DNA from: Zea mays | Taxonomy: Eukaryota > Streptophyta > Magnoliopsida > Poales > Poaceae | Length of the DNA: 64,000 nt | Assembly: GCF_902167145.1 (NCBI RefSeq) | Contig: NC_050100.1 | Coordinates: 213,398,081-213,462,080, forward strand | Direction: 5' to 3' | Shown: positions 23,408-35,934 of the stretch, piece by piece | Numbering within the stretch: the first letter of the stretch is position 1 | How the letters are laid out: every line of letters starts with the position of its first letter | Translations under genes and position numbers: made by a program | Notes under the pieces: model-generated | Told to the model about the DNA's origin: nothing | The model's input: the letters and a program-made list of their open reading frames with translations, nothing else | Databases searched by the model: none

Positions 23408-26098
23408 ATGGGCAGTCTCCAGCAACCTCTCCGACCCGGGACGGTGCTCCGTTTCGGGAGCCTTGAGTTCATGTCCCTCGACGGCGGCTACGACATGATA
23501 CTCCTTCCACCGCCGGGCGACAACGACAATAGCGGCCGACAGCCCGCCCTCCGACGGCAGAATCGACGACGTCTTCCCCGCGTGGTGGAAGAACAACCCT
23601 CGAGCTCGCCCCGTCATCTTCCCCGCCGACGGAGGAGGGGGCGGGGCAACCAAGGCCAAGCAGGAGGCAGCGCCTCGTCGGCTGTCGAGCGAGTCGATAG
23701 CGCCAGCACCTCAACGGGGGCGCGCCGGGCATCGACCTCGCGCTTGAGACGAAGACGAGCGCTATCTCCCCGCGACACGCCAATCCCGAGAAAACGGACG
23801 ACGCCAGCACGCTCGCGGAAGCCTTGTTGGGTGTCACCCTCGTACCTGAGACGACGGTGCAGTCAGTCCCCGACGTGACTTCATCACCGCCCGTCGACCA
23901 AGAGGTACCAACCGAGTCCTATCCCACGCCTTTCGGATTCAGCCTCGACTCGCCTAGCGGCTTCGCTTTGGCGGGCGCTCTCGTAGAGGCGAGTCCAAAC
24001 CCTCTGGGGTTTCGTATGCGGTCACCTTGGGACCGGCTGACGGACGTCTCGACCTACGGGCCCTCTGGGTCTGAGGAAGACGACGAGCCCAGCTTCTGTT
24101 GGGATTTCTCTGGACTTAGCAACCCCAGTGCCATGCGGGACTTCATGACCGCATGTGACTACTGTCTTTCCGACTGTTCCGACGGTAGCCGTAGCCTCGG
24201 CGACGAGGACTGCGGCCCAAGCCGCGAATGTTTCCACGTCAATCTAGGGGGTCCCTCCGAAGTCAACCATCTCGGCATGCCGGAGGACGATGATCTCCCT
24301 AGGCCGGTGCCTCGCGTTGACATCCCACGAGAGCTAGATGTGGTCCCCATTCAGGCGGGGGGCCATGACCCACAGCTCGAGCAAATCCGCGGGGTGCAGG
24401 CCAGGCTCGACGAGGGAGCAGGAGCGCTTGAGCCGATCCGCCGGGACGTCGGGCAGGAATGGGCGGGCCAGCCTCCGGCCAGAGAAATACGTCATCTACC
24501 CCAGGGCTTCCAGCACCGCATCGCCGATGACGTCAGGGTCAGGCCGCCACCCGCATCTAGTGGGGTCGGCCAAAACCTGGCTGCAGCAGCAATGCTCCTC
24601 CGCGCGATGCCAGAGCCATCAACCACCGAGGGGCGGTGAATCCAGGGAGAGCTCAAGAATCTCCTGGAAGGCGCCGCGGTCTGACGGGCCGAGAGCTCCG
24701 CCTCCCGAAGGCAGGGGTACCCCTCGGAACCTCATGTCGCGACTTCCCGATTCATGCGGGAAGCCTCGGTCTACACCGGGCGCACGCGCAACACAGCGCC
24801 TGCGGCCCCGGGTTGCCTCGGCAACGAGCACCATCACCGCGACCGTCGGGCCCACCTCGACGCGAGGGTGCGCCGAGGCTACCACCCCAAGCGTGGGGGA
24901 CGCTACGACAGCGGGGAGGATCGGAGCCCCTCGCCCGAACCACCCGGTCCGCAGGCCTTCAGCCGGGCCATACGACGGGCGCCGTTCCCGACCCGGTTCC
25001 GACCCCCGACTACTATCGCAAAGTTCTCAGGGAGACGAGACCGGAACTGTGGCTCGCGGACTACCGTCTGGCCTGCCAACTGGGTGGAACGGACGATGAT
25101 AACCTCATCATCCGCAACCTCCCCCTGTTTCTCTCCGACACCGCCCGCGCCTGGTTGGAGCACCTGCCTCCGGGGCAGATCTCCAATTGGGACGACCTAG
25201 TCCAATCTTTTGCCGGCAATTTCCAGGGCACGTACGTGTGCCCCGGGAATTCCTGGGACCTCCGAAGCTGCCGACAGCAGCCGGGAGAGTCTCTCCGGGA
25301 CTACATCCGGTGATTCTCGAAGCAGCGCACCGAGCTGCCCAACATCACCGACTCGGATGTCATCGGCGCGTTCCTCGCTGGCACCACCTGCCGCGACCTG
25401 GTGAGCAAACTGGGTCGCAAGACCCCCACCAGGGCGAGCGAGCTGATGGACATCGCCACCAAGTTCGCCTCCGGCCAGGAGGCGGTCGAGGCTATCTTCC
25501 GGAAGGACAAGCAGCCCCAGGGCCGCCCATCGGAAGATGCCCCGAGGCGTCAACTCAGCGCGGCGCCAAGAAGAAGGGCAAGAAGAAGTCGCAAGCGAAA
25601 CACGACGCCGCCGACGCGGACCTTGTCGCCGCCGCCGAGTGCAAGAACCCTCGGAAACCCCCTAGAGGTGCCAACCTCTTCGACAAGATGCTCAAGGAGC
25701 CGTGCCCCTATCACCAGGGGCCCGTCAAGCACACCCTTGAGGAGTGCGTCATGCTTCGGCGCCACTTCCACAGGGCCGGGCCACCCGCGGAGGGTGGCAG
25801 GGCCCGCAACGACGACAAGAAGGAAGATCACTAGGCAGGAGAGTTCCCCGAGGTCCGCGACTGCTTCATGATCTACGGTGGGCAAGCGGCAAACGCCTCG
25901 GCTCAGCACCGCAAGCAAGAGCGCCGGGAGGTCTGTTCGGTGAAGGTGGCGGCGCCAGTCTACCTAGACTGGTCCGACAAGCCCATCACCTTCGACCAAG
26001 CCGACCACCCCGACCATGTGCCGAGCCCGGGGAAATACCCGCTCGTCGTCGACCCCGTCATCGGCGACGTCAGGCTCACCAAGGTCCTCATGGACGGA
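23408..26098 (+). pseudogene. Huck-like gag (multiply broken)
   Basis: Gag polyprotein of the gypsy element, which would form the capsid. It is read in pieces in three frames: N-terminus 23408-23878, acidic middle 23824-24639, then 24640-25030, capsid-like part 25030-25555 (LPLFLSDTARAWLEHLPPG, then SLRDYIR and TKFASGQEAVEAIF), and C-terminal part 25555-26098 (CPYHQGPVKHTLEEC). In-frame stops are TGA 24637, TGA 24682, TGA 25311 and TAG 25832; frameshifts lie near 23850, 25030 and 25555. The solo LTR at 26099 cuts it in the segment leading to the protease motif LMDG. Confidence 0.8.
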
Positions 26099-28495
26099 TG
26101 TGAGACCCTGTTTGGTTTTGGTAATTGATTGACAACTTATGTGGACTAATAAGTGTTTATGTTGAGATACACAGGTGATTAGTCCATAGGTACACTAGTG
26201 TGAGTTATTTTAGCCATGGTGATGATGTGGCTTGGTGATATTGAGATGCTCAACTAGTGTGATAAAGGAGCTCATTGCATATGAAGACATGACATGGTGT
26301 CATGTGGCTATATGGAGAAGATCAAGAGATATGGCTTGGCTTCGATGGACCAAGTGGCTAGTGTGAAGGGCAAGTCAAAGGCTCATGTGTGAGGGACCGC
26401 GTGGCGGTGAAGCAAGAGCAAGGACTTAGCACCGATGGACATAAAGCAATGGTGAAGAGCAAGCTATGTTGAAATTGATGAACCAAGAAGGCCATGTGAT
26501 AACATGGAGTGGATCATATCATTATAGAATTATCAAGACATGTGTTGATCTGGGCTTTTGATCAAGTGGCTTGATGATGATGGTGGAGGAACTTCATGCT
26601 ATGGACAAATGGTAAAAGGTATCATGGTTGGCTACACTTATGGATGCGCATTGTTCATCATTTAAGGAGATGGAATTGAATGCTCAAGGCAAAGGTATAA
26701 CAATAGGTTTTTGTTTTACCGGTCAAAAGGTGCTTAGAGGTTGATAATTGACCGGGTTAGTAGGCTAGATAGCCGTACTATCAAGAGGGGTCAATTATCT
26801 TACTTGACATGTCTTTAGTGCCTCTTTGCTCATATAGTTGGTGCATTTGCATGAGGGCTAACAACTCTTTGGTTCGTGAAAGAAACGTATTCAAAAGCGA
26901 TTTCTTGAATGTGGGCTGAATGGCGGACTGTCCGCAGGTCTAACTTGAGATGATGGGCAGAAACGTGGAGTTTCTGTGTTTTGTGAAGTTTTTGTACTGC
27001 GGACCGTCTGGTCCCAGGTGGCGGACCGTCCGTAGTTGAAGGACTGGTGTTTGGACAGAACTCGAGTAGTTCTGTTTTGGTTTTATTTTTTGAACTGCGG
27101 ACCGTCCGGGGCCTGAGTGCGGACCGTCCACACTACAAATATTTTGTATTGCGGACCGTCCAGGGTCCAGGTGCGGACCGTCCACAGTACAAATATTTTG
27201 TATTGCGGACCGTCCGGGGTCCAGGTGCGGACCGTCCGCGGTACAAATTTCAGCAAATGTGCAGAGTGAGCAAAACTTCGTTTTGGCTCAGTTTTATGTA
27301 TCGCGGACCGTCCGACCTTGAGGGGCAGACCGTCCGCAAGTCATTTTTGAATGCTCTGACATTTTTATAACCGTTTATAGCCGTTGGGATTCTTGTGCGG
27401 ACGGTCCGGGCTTGTATTGCAGACCGTCCGCATGTGCGCTGGAAAAGGGGCAATTGGCCCATAACGGCTAGTTTTGGAGAGGGGGCTATATATTCTTGTG
27501 TTGCCCGAGTTGATAGTGTGTAGGAGGCCATTTGGAACACTTGTGAGCATATTGGAGCCCTTCCTCTCCCTCTCTCTCATTCATATTGGTTGGGATTGCA
27601 TTCTAGTGAGATTGAGAGCCATCTAGTGCATTGCATCAAGTTGTTGATCTTTGAGGCACTAGGGAGATCATCAAGTGAGGTCGTTGGCTTGTTACTCTTG
27701 GAGGTTGCCGCCTCCTAGACGGCTTGGTGGTGGTTCCCCGTGAGCTCTTCAAAGGAGATTGTGAAGAGGCCGCAGTGGTGATTGTGAGAGGCGTTGTGCT
27801 TGCCTCGCCGGAGCGGTGAAAAGCAACTCTAGTGGAATCGAGGTTTGAGGGTTCATTGACCAATCCGGCTCAAGAGATCAAGTGGAGACTTGATAGAGGA
27901 GCGGTTGGGAGCTTTGAATCTACCTCAACGTGGACTAGGGGTGACCGGCAAGTCATCGACACCACGGGAAAAAAATCATTGTGCCACGTGTCATCATCTT
28001 CCCATTGGTTTGCAACTTTCCTCACTAGCTTGTATTTACTTGTTCATATACTTATGCTAGTGAGTATTTGTTGCTCGTGTATGCTCTTGTATATCTAGTC
28101 ATACCTATAATAAAATAGTTGCTCACTTGTTCTTAGCTTGTGTAGCTAATCTGTTTTACTTAGCTTGTGTAGCTAAGTAGTTGTTTCTCTCTAGTAGTGC
28201 TTGTGCTTTGTGCTCTTTGCTTACTAGTATGTTTAGGTGCTATCGTTATGCTTAAAATTACATTCGCATAATTTATATGTCGTTGCTAACTAGATTTGTA
28301 TGGGAGAGCTCTTTCACTATCTTGGCACCTTAGTTGTTTCAATTAGAATCTTTTGTCAGGTGTTTGTAATAGTTAGAGGAGTGTAGTCTTGGCTAAACCA
28401 AAATAGTTTTAATTCCGTATTTATTTGTGTTAGCCATTATAATTAGTTTTAGAAAGGACTATTCACCCCCCCTAGTCCGCCATCTCGACCCTACA
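26099..28495 (+). mobile_element. Solo LTR, 2397 bp, copia-like end
   Basis: Starts TGTGAGACCCTG, ends ...GCCATCTCGACCCTACA, flanked by ACGGA (26094-26098 and 28496-28500) and inserted in the Huck-like protease region. The end attcaccccccctag resembles copia LTR ends. It carries about a dozen copies of gcggaccgtccg-type palindromes between 26925 and 27430, upstream of a TATA box at 27486. No internal sequence remains. Confidence 0.9.
27486..27494 (+). promoter_or_regulatory. TATA box of solo LTR
   Basis: CTATATATT about 55 bases downstream of the last palindrome in the array at 26925-27430. Orientation is inferred from the LTR's end structure. Confidence 0.5.
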
Positions 28496-28500
28496 ACGGA

Positions 28501-30195
28501 GGCGACAACCTCAACATCATCTACGCCGAGACCCTCGGGCTTCTGCGTATCGATCTGTCCTCGGTCCGGGCGGGCGCTGCACCTTTCCATGGGATCATCC
28601 CCGGGAAGCGCGTCCAGCCCCTCGGGCAACTCGACCTTCCCGTCTGCTTCGGAACACCCTCCAACTTCCGAAGGGAGACCCTGACGTTCGAGGTGGTCGG
28701 GTTCCGAGGAACCTACCACGCGGTACTGGGAAGGCCATACTACGCAAAGTTCATGGTCGTCCCCAACTACACCTACCTGAAGCTCAAGATGTCGGGCCCC
28801 AACGGAGTCATCACCGTCGGCCCCACGTACAAACACGCGTTCGAATGCGATGTGGAGTGCGTGGAGTACGCCGAGGCCCTCGCCGAGTCCGAGGCCCTCA
28901 TCGCCGACCTGGAGAGCCTCTCTAAGGAGGTGTCAGACGTAAAGCGTCATGCCGGCAACTTCAAGCCCGCGGAGATGGTTAAGTCCGTCCCCCTCGACCC
29001 CAGCGGCGACGCCTCCAAGCAGATCCGGATCGGCTCTGAGCTCGGTCCCAAATAGGAAGCAGTGCTCGTCGACTTTCTCCGCGCGAACGCCGACGTCTTC
29101 GCATGGAGTCCCTCGGACATGCCCGGCATACCGAGGGATGTCGCCGAGCACTCGCTGGACATCCGAGCCGGAGCCCGACCCGTCAAGCAGCCTCTGCGCC
29201 GATTCGACGAAAAAAAGCGCAGAGCCATAGGCGAGGAGATCAACAAGCTAATGGCGGCAGGGTTCATCAAAGAGGTATTCCATCCCGAATGGCTTGCCAA
29301 CCCTGTGCTTGTGAGAAAGAAAGGAGGGAAATGGCGGATGTGTGTAGACTACACTGGTCTAAACAAAGCATGTCCGAAGGTTCCCTACCCTCTGCCTCGC
29401 ATCGATCAAATCGTGGATTCCACTGCTGGGTGTGAAACCCTGTCTTTCCTCGATGCCTACTCAGGGTATCACCAAATCAGGATGAAGGAGTCCAACCAGC
29501 TCGCGACTTCTTTCATCACGCCCTTCGGCATGTACTGCTATGTCACCATGTCGTTTGGCTTGAGGAATGCGGGTGCGACGTATCAGCGGTGCATGAACCA
29601 TGTGTTCGGCCAACACATTGGCCGAACGATCGAGGCCTACGTCGATGACATCGTAGTCAAGACGAGGAAAGCCTCCGACCTCCTTTCCGACCTTGAAGTG
29701 ACATTCCAATGTCTCAAGGCGAAAGGCGTCGAGCTCAATCCCGAAAAGTGTGTCTTCGGGGTACCCCGAGGCATGCTCTTGGAGTTCATCGTCTCCGAGC
29801 GGGGCATCGAAGCCAACCCAGAGAAGATCGCAGCAATCACCAGCATGGGGCCCATCAGGGACTTGAAAGGCGTACAGAGGGTCATGGGATGTCTTGCGGC
29901 TCTGAGTCGCTTCATCTCACGCCTCGGCGAAAGAGGCCTGCCTCTGTACCGCCTCTTAAGGAAGGCCGAGTGCTTCACTTGGACCCCTGAGGCCGAGGTA
30001 GCCCTCGGGAACCTGAAGGCGCTCCTCACGAATGCGCCCATCTTGGTGCCCCCCGCTGCTGGAGAAGCCCTCTTGATCTACGTCGCCGCGACCACCCAGG
30101 TGGTTAGCGCCGCGATTGTAGTTGAGAGACGAGAAGAGGGGCATGCATTGCCCGTCCAGAGGCCAGTCTACTTCGTCAGCGAGGTACTGTTTTAA
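28501..30195 (+). pseudogene. Huck-like protease and reverse transcriptase
   Basis: Pol of the gypsy element. The protease remainder (LLRIDL... to AVLGRPYYAKFM, 28530-28755) is followed by the reverse transcriptase with WRMCVDYTGLNKACPKVPYP (29334-29393), FLDAYSGYHQI (29448-29480), MSFGLRNAGATYQR (29549-29590) and the catalytic YVDDIVV (29639-29659). One reading frame holds throughout but has a stop TAG at 29053 and ends in TAA at 30193, so full-length protein cannot be made. The frame continues after it into RNase H. Confidence 0.88.
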
Positions 30196-30890
30196 ACCAA
30201 GATCCGCTACCCACAAGTTCAGAAGCTGCTGTATGCGGTGATCCTGACACGGCGGAAGTTGCGACACTACTTCGAGTCTCATCCGGTAACTGTGGTGTCA
30301 TCCTTCCCCCTGGGGGAGATCATCCAGTGCCGGGAGGCCTCGGGTAGGATTGCAAAGTGGGCGGTGGAAATCATGGGCGAGACAATCTCGTTCGCCCCTC
30401 GGAAGGCCATCAAGTCCCAGGTCTTGGCGGACTTCGTAGCTGAATGGGTCGACACTCAGCTCCCAACAGCTCCGATCCAGTCGAAGCTCTGGACCATGTT
30501 CTTCGACGGGTCACTGATGAAGACAGGAGCCGGCGCAGGCCTACTCTTCATCTCGCCCCTCGGGAAGCACATACGCTATGTGCTGCGCCTCCATTTCCCG
30601 GCGTCCAACAATGTAGCCGAGTATGAGGCTCTGGTCAACGGGTTGCAGATCGCTATCGAGCTAGGGGTCCGACGCCTCGACGCTCGCAGTGACTCGTAGC
30701 TCGTCATCGACCAAGTCATGAAGAACTCCCACTGCCGCGACCCGAAGATGGAGGCCTATTGCGATGAGGTTCGGCGCCTGGAAGACAAGTTCTACGGGCT
30801 CGAGCTCAACCACATCGCCCGGCGCTACAACCAGACTGCGGACGAGCTGGCTAAAATAGCCTCGGGGCGAACAGCAGTTCCCCGGACGTC
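30196..30890 (+). pseudogene. Huck-like RNase H
   Basis: Connection and RNase H domains in the same frame as the RT. RYPQVQKLLYAVI marks the tether; FFDGSLMKTGAGAGLLFISP (30501-30560) has the first catalytic Asp; SNNVAEYEAL has the Glu; NQTADELAKIASG closes the domain. TAG at 30697-30699 interrupts it at DS*LVIDQV, where a Gln is expected. A one-base loss near 30885 shifts the frame. Confidence 0.82.
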
Positions 30891-30941
30891 TTCTCCCGAG
30901 ACCTGCATCAACCCTCCGTCAAGATCGACGACACGCCCGAG

Positions 30942-31046
30942 CCCGAGGCACCCTCAGCCCAGCCCGAGGTACCCTCGGCTCAGTCCGAGGCACCCTCGGC
31001 TCGGCTCGAGGCGCCCTCGGTTCAGCCCGAGGTACCCTCGGCCCCC
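30942..31046 (+). repeat. 21-bp tandem repeat encoding a heptapeptide
   Basis: Five 21-nt units encoding variants of PEAPSAQ (PEVPSAQ, SEAPSAR, LEAPSVQ, PEVPSAP) between RNase H and integrase of the Huck-like element. The repeat is in frame with the downstream polyprotein, suggesting a flexible linker. Confidence 0.85.
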
Positions 31047-32250
31047 GAGGGCGAGACGCTGCACGTCGAGGGGGAGCAAAGCGGGGTCACGCCTGATCAA
31101 AACTGGTAGACCCCGTACCTGCAATATCTCCACCGAGGAGAGCTACCCCTCGACCGAGCCGAAGCTCGGCGGTTGGCGCGGCGCGCCAAGTCATTCGTCT
31201 TGCTGGGAGATGGGAAGGAGCTCTACCACCGCAGCCCCTCAGGCATCCTCCAACGATGCATCTCCATCACCGAAGGTCAGTAACTCCTCCGAGAGATACA
31301 CTCGGGGGCTTGCGGCCATCACGCAGCGCCTCGAGCCCTTGTCGGAAATGCTTTCCGACAAGGTTTCTACTGGCCGACGGCGGTGGCCGACGCCACTAGA
31401 ATTGCCCGCACCTGCGAAGGGTGTCAGTTCTACGCAAGGCAGACCCACCTGCCCGCTCAGGCTCTGCAGACGATACCCATCACCTGGCCTTTTGCTGTGT
31501 GGGGTCTGGACCTCGTCGGCCCCTTGCATAAGGCACCCGGGGGCTACACGCACCTGTTGGTCGCCATCGACAAATTCTCCAAGTGGATCGACGTCCGACC
31601 CCTAAACAGCATCAGGTCCGAGCAGGCGGTGGCGTTCTTCACCAACATCATCCATCGTTTCGGGGTCCCGAACTCCATCATCACCGACAACGGCACCCGG
31701 TTCACCGGCAGAAAGTTCCTGGACTTCTGCGAGGATCACCACATCCGGGTGGACTGGGCCGCCGTAGCTCACCCCATGTCAAATGGGCAAGTAGAGCGTG
31801 CCAACGACATGATTCTACAAGGACTCAAGCCTCGGATCTACAACGACCTCAACAAGTTTGGCAAGCGATGGATGAAGGAACTCCCCTCGGTGGTCTGGAG
31901 CCTGAGGACAACACCGAGCCGAGCCACGGGCTTCACGCCGTTCTTCCTAGTCTACGGGGCCGAGGCCATCTTGCCCACAGACCTGGAATATGGCTCCCCG
32001 ACGACAAGGGCCTATGCCAGCCAAAGCAACCAAGCTAGTCGAGAAGACTCGCTGGACCAGCTGAAAGAGGCTCGGGACAGGGCCTTACTACACTCGGCGT
32101 GGTACCAGCAGTCCATGCGACGCTACCACGCCCGAGGGGTCCGGTCCCGAGACCTCCAGGTGGGCGACCTGGTGCTTCGGCTGCGACAAGACGCCCGAGG
32201 GCGGCACAAGCTCACGCCCCCCTGGGAGGGGCCGTTCGTCATCGCCAAAG

Positions 32251-33495
32251 TGAAAGGGAAATGTGCCTTTGGGCCATTTCTAAGTATTTTGGTGATTGAG
32301 TGCAAACACAAGTGCTTAAATGTGAATCCATGCCCATGAATGAACAAAGTGTAAATCACAAGTAAAGGTATGTTTCTAAGCCTTAGTACATTGGTTTTGT
32401 GTACTAATATATTTGTCTAAGTGTTAGAAACAGAGAGAAGAAGAAAAGGAGACCGTTGGCTGTGTACAGCCAACAGGCTGTTTCGGTCTGGGGCACCGGA
32501 CTGTCCGGTGGTGCACCGGACAGTGTCCGGTGCGCCAGGCTGCCTCGACCTAAAGACGCTGCTCTCGGGAATTTGCCGACGACGTACGGCTAAAATTCAC
32601 CGGAATGTCCGGTGTGCACCGGACTGTCCGGTGAGCCAACGGTCGGCCGAGCCAACGGTCGGCCACGGAATCTGCGCGTGACACGTGGTCTGGCCAACGG
32701 TCGGAAGGAGGCACCGGACTGTCCGGTGTGCACCGGACTGTCCGGTGCGCCAGATCTGCAACGGTCGGCAACGGTCGGCTGCGCCTGTTAAGGAAAGAAA
32801 TCGAGCACCGGACAGTGTCCGGTGTGCACCGGACTGTCCGGTGCGCCCGACGACAGAAGGCAAGGATGGCCTTCCAGATTTGCTCTCAACGGCTCCTAGC
32901 TGCCTTGGGGCTATAAAAGGGACCCCTAGGCGCATGGAGGAGTACACCAAGCAACCTTAGAGCATTCTTGATCATCCACACTCAGTCTTTGCGCATTCGT
33001 TTGTCATTCTCAGTGATTCGAGCTCGTTCTAGTGTGAACTTTGAGATAGTCTTTTGAGCTCGTTTCTTGGCCGTGTGTGTGCGCATTTCGCTGTGGTTTT
33101 GTGTGTGTTGCTTCCCTCCCTTACTCCGTGTTTCTTTGTGAAATTCAATTGTAAGGGCGAGAGACTCCAAGTTGTGGAGATTCCTCGCAAACGGGAAAAG
33201 ATCAAAGTAAAGAAGAACACCGTGGTATTCAAGTTGATCATTGGATCACTTGAGAGGAGTTGAGTGCAACTCTCGTCCGTTGGGACGCCACAACGTGGAG
33301 TAGGCAAGTTTTGTACTTGGCCGAACCACGGGATAACCACCGTGTCATCTCTGTGATTGATTTCTTGTGGTTATTGTGTTTTGACTCCTCTCTAGCCACT
33401 TGGCAGTTATTGTGCTAACGATTAACCAAGATTTTTGTGGCTATAAGTTTAAGTTTTACAGGATCACCTATTCACCCCCCCTCTAGGTGCTCTCA
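32251..33495 (+). repeat. 5' LTR of intact copia
   Basis: 1245 bp, TGAAAGGGAAATG... to ...CTCTAGGTGCTCTCA. U3 has seven or more CACCGGAC-N-GTCCGGTG palindromes and several caacggtcgg copies between 32494 and 32850. Confidence 0.95.
32911..32920 (+). promoter_or_regulatory. TATA box of copia 5' LTR
   Basis: CTATAAAAGG, 60 bases downstream of the last palindromic motif; conserved at 40567-40576 in the 3' LTR. It should drive the genomic RNA. Confidence 0.8.
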
Positions 33496-33497
33496 AT

Positions 33498-33509
33498 TGG
33501 TATCAGAAC
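33498..33509 (+). other. Primer-binding site, initiator Met tRNA type
   Basis: TGGTATCAGAAC two bases after the 5' LTR, complementary to initiator methionine tRNA with one change near its end. Confidence 0.88.
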
Positions 33510-33545
33510 CGTTCTCTTCAAGAAAGGGACTAACCGCCCGAAGAG

Positions 33546-35927
33546 ATGGATCCTAAGGGGAAGGGAATCGTGATCAACGATAAGGAGAAGGAGTCCTTCG
33601 TCAACGAGCCAAAGGATGACAAGTCCAACGACTCGGGCTCGGGTCATAGACGAAAAGATGGGAAGAAGAAGAAGACAAGGCGCATCAAGGAGATTGTTTA
33701 CTACGACAGCGATGAATCTTCCTCTTCCCAAAAGGACGACGACAACGACTACAGGAAGACGGTCAATTCGAACTTTTCATTTGATTATTCTCGTATTCCA
33801 CATAATTCGAATTCGCATTTGCTTTCCATTCCTCTTGGCAAACCTCCACACTTCGATGGGGAGGACTACGGATTTTGGAGTCACAAAATGCGTAGTCACT
33901 TATTCTCTCTTCATCCAAGCATATGGGAGATTGTAGAGAATGGAATGAAATTTGATAGCTCGGATAGTCCTATGCTTATAAATGAACAAATCCATAGAAA
34001 TGCACAAGCTACTACTGTTCTTTTAGCATCTTTGTGCAGGGAAGAATACAATAAGGTGAACGGCTTGGACAATGCCAAGCAGATATGGGACACCCTCAAG
34101 ATCTCTCACGAGGGCAACGACGTCACCATGCTCACCAAGATGGAGTTGGTGGAGGGCGAACTTGGAAGATTCGCTATGATAAGGGGGGAGGAGCCAACCC
34201 AAACATACAACCGGCTCAAAACCCTTGTCAACAAGATAAGGAGCTATGGAAGCACGCGATGGACGGACCACGACGTCGTCCGCCTAATGCTAAGGTCCTT
34301 TACCGTTCTTGATCCTCATTTGGTGAATAATGTTCGTGAGAATCCCAGGTACACCAAAATGTCGCCCGAAGAAGTTCTTGGGAAGTTCGTAAGCGGGCGA
34401 ATGATGATTAAGGAGGCAAGATACGTGGACGACGCGTTGAACGGTCCTATTCATGAGCCTCAACCCATTGCTCTCAAGGCAACAAGGAGCAAGGAGGCGC
34501 TACCAAGCAAGGTGGCGCAAGTTGAGGCGGCCGGGCTAAATAATGAGGAGATGGCCCTCATCATTAAGCGCTTCAAAACGACGCTTAAAGGTCGCAAGGG
34601 ACAGTTAAGCAAGACCAAGACAAAGGAGAAGCGCTCATGCTTCAAATGTGGTAAGATTGGTCATTTCATTGCTAACTGTCCCGATAATGAAAGTGACCAG
34701 GAAAAAGGGGACAAGAGGGAAAAGAAGAAGCATTACAAGAAGGCCAAGGGCGAGGCACATATCGGAAAGGAGTGGGATTCGGATTGCTCCTCCTCCGACT
34801 CCGACAATGAAGGGCTTGCCGCCACCGCCTTCAACAAATCAACCCTCTTCCCCAACGAGCGTCACACATGCCTTATGGCAAGGGAGAAGAAGGTGAGTAC
34901 TCGAGACACCACTTATGTTTCTTCTAGTGATGATGAGTCTAGCGATGAGGAAATAGATTACTCTAGCTTGTTCAAGGGATTGGATAGAAATAAGATTGAT
35001 AAAATCAATGAATTGATTGATGCCTTGAATGAGAAGGATAGACTCTTAGAGAAACAAGAGGATTTATTGTATGAAGAACATGATAAATTCATAGAAGCAC
35101 AAAAATCCTATGCTTTAGAAGTTAAAAGAAATGAAATGCTTTCTTTTGAACTATCTACTTGTCATGAAACCATTTCTACTTTAAAAGGTGTCAACAATGA
35201 TTTAAATGCTAAATTAGAAGTAGCAAGTAAATCCAATTCTTGTGTAGAACATGTTGTAATTTGTACTAGGTGTAAAGATTTTGACATTGATGCTTGTAGT
35301 GAACACCTAGTTTCAATTTCCAAGCTTAATGATGAATTGGCTAGTCTTAATGCTCAACTTAAGACTAGCAAGAATGATTTCGATAAACTAAAATTTGCAA
35401 GGGATGCCTACACAATTGGTAGACACCCCTCAATTAAGGATGGACTTGGCTTCAAGAGGGAAGCCAAGAACTTAACAAGACATAAGGCTCCCATTCCCGC
35501 GAAGGAGAAAGGGAAGGCCCCTATGGCTACTAGTACTAAAAGGAACCATGCTTTTATGTATCATGATAGGAAACAAACTAGAAATGCTATTAGGAGTTAT
35601 AATGCATATGATGATTTTGACTCTCATGCCATGTTTGCTTCTAGTTCTTCCTATATGCATGGTAGAAATATGTCTAGGAAAAATGCTATTCATTATGTGA
35701 CTAGAAAGAATATTACTCATGCTCCTAGGAAAGTAGTGAATGAACCTTCTACAATTTATTGTGCTTTAAATGCTTCCTTTGCTATTTGTAGAAAGGATAG
35801 GAAAATAGTTGCTAGGAAGTTAGGGGCAAAATGCAAGGGAGACAAAACTTGCATTTGGGTCCCTAAGGATATTTGCACTAACCTTGTAGGACCCAACATG
35901 AGTTGGGTACCTAAGACCCAAGCCTAA
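33546..35927 (+). CDS. Copia gag polyprotein
   Basis: 793-residue gag that would package element RNA in virus-like particles in the cytoplasm. A basic N-terminus (KKKKTRR near 40) is followed by the capsid domain starting with [20 protein letters not shown] (about 97-116), a zinc knuckle [14 protein letters not shown] (C-x2-C-x4-H-x4-C, from about 365), an acidic stretch with SSSDSDNEG and [10 protein letters not shown] (about 415-475), and a coiled coil (about 490-630) around [17 protein letters not shown]. The start ATG is 36 bases after the PBS. The frame is fully open. It stops 7 bases before the pol frame, which lies in another phase. It is long for a copia gag because of the C-terminal coiled-coil extension, known in the SIRE-like lineage. 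Confidence 0.9.
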   Translation: MDPKGKGIVINDKEKESFVNEPKDDKSNDSGSGHRRKDGKKKKTRRIKEIVYYDSDESSSSQKDDDNDYRKTVNSNFSFDYSRIPHNSNSHLLSIPLGKPPHFDGEDYGFWSHKMRSHLFSLHPSIWEIVENGMKFDSSDSPMLINEQIHRNAQATTVLLASLCREEYNKVNGLDNAKQIWDTLKISHEGNDVTMLTKMELVEGELGRFAMIRGEEPTQTYNRLKTLVNKIRSYGSTRWTDHDVVRLMLRSFTVLDPHLVNNVRENPRYTKMSPEEVLGKFVSGRMMIKEARYVDDALNGPIHEPQPIALKATRSKEALPSKVAQVEAAGLNNEEMALIIKRFKTTLKGRKGQLSKTKTKEKRSCFKCGKIGHFIANCPDNESDQEKGDKREKKKHYKKAKGEAHIGKEWDSDCSSSDSDNEGLAATAFNKSTLFPNERHTCLMAREKKVSTRDTTYVSSSDDESSDEEIDYSSLFKGLDRNKIDKINELIDALNEKDRLLEKQEDLLYEEHDKFIEAQKSYALEVKRNEMLSFELSTCHETISTLKGVNNDLNAKLEVASKSNSCVEHVVICTRCKDFDIDACSEHLVSISKLNDELASLNAQLKTSKNDFDKLKFARDAYTIGRHPSIKDGLGFKREAKNLTRHKAPIPAKEKGKAPMATSTKRNHAFMYHDRKQTRNAIRSYNAYDDFDSHAMFASSSSYMHGRNMSRKNAIHYVTRKNITHAPRKVVNEPSTIYCALNASFAICRKDRKIVARKLGAKCKGDKTCIWVPKDICTNLVGPNMSWVPKTQA

Positions 35928-35934
35928 ATTTGCC

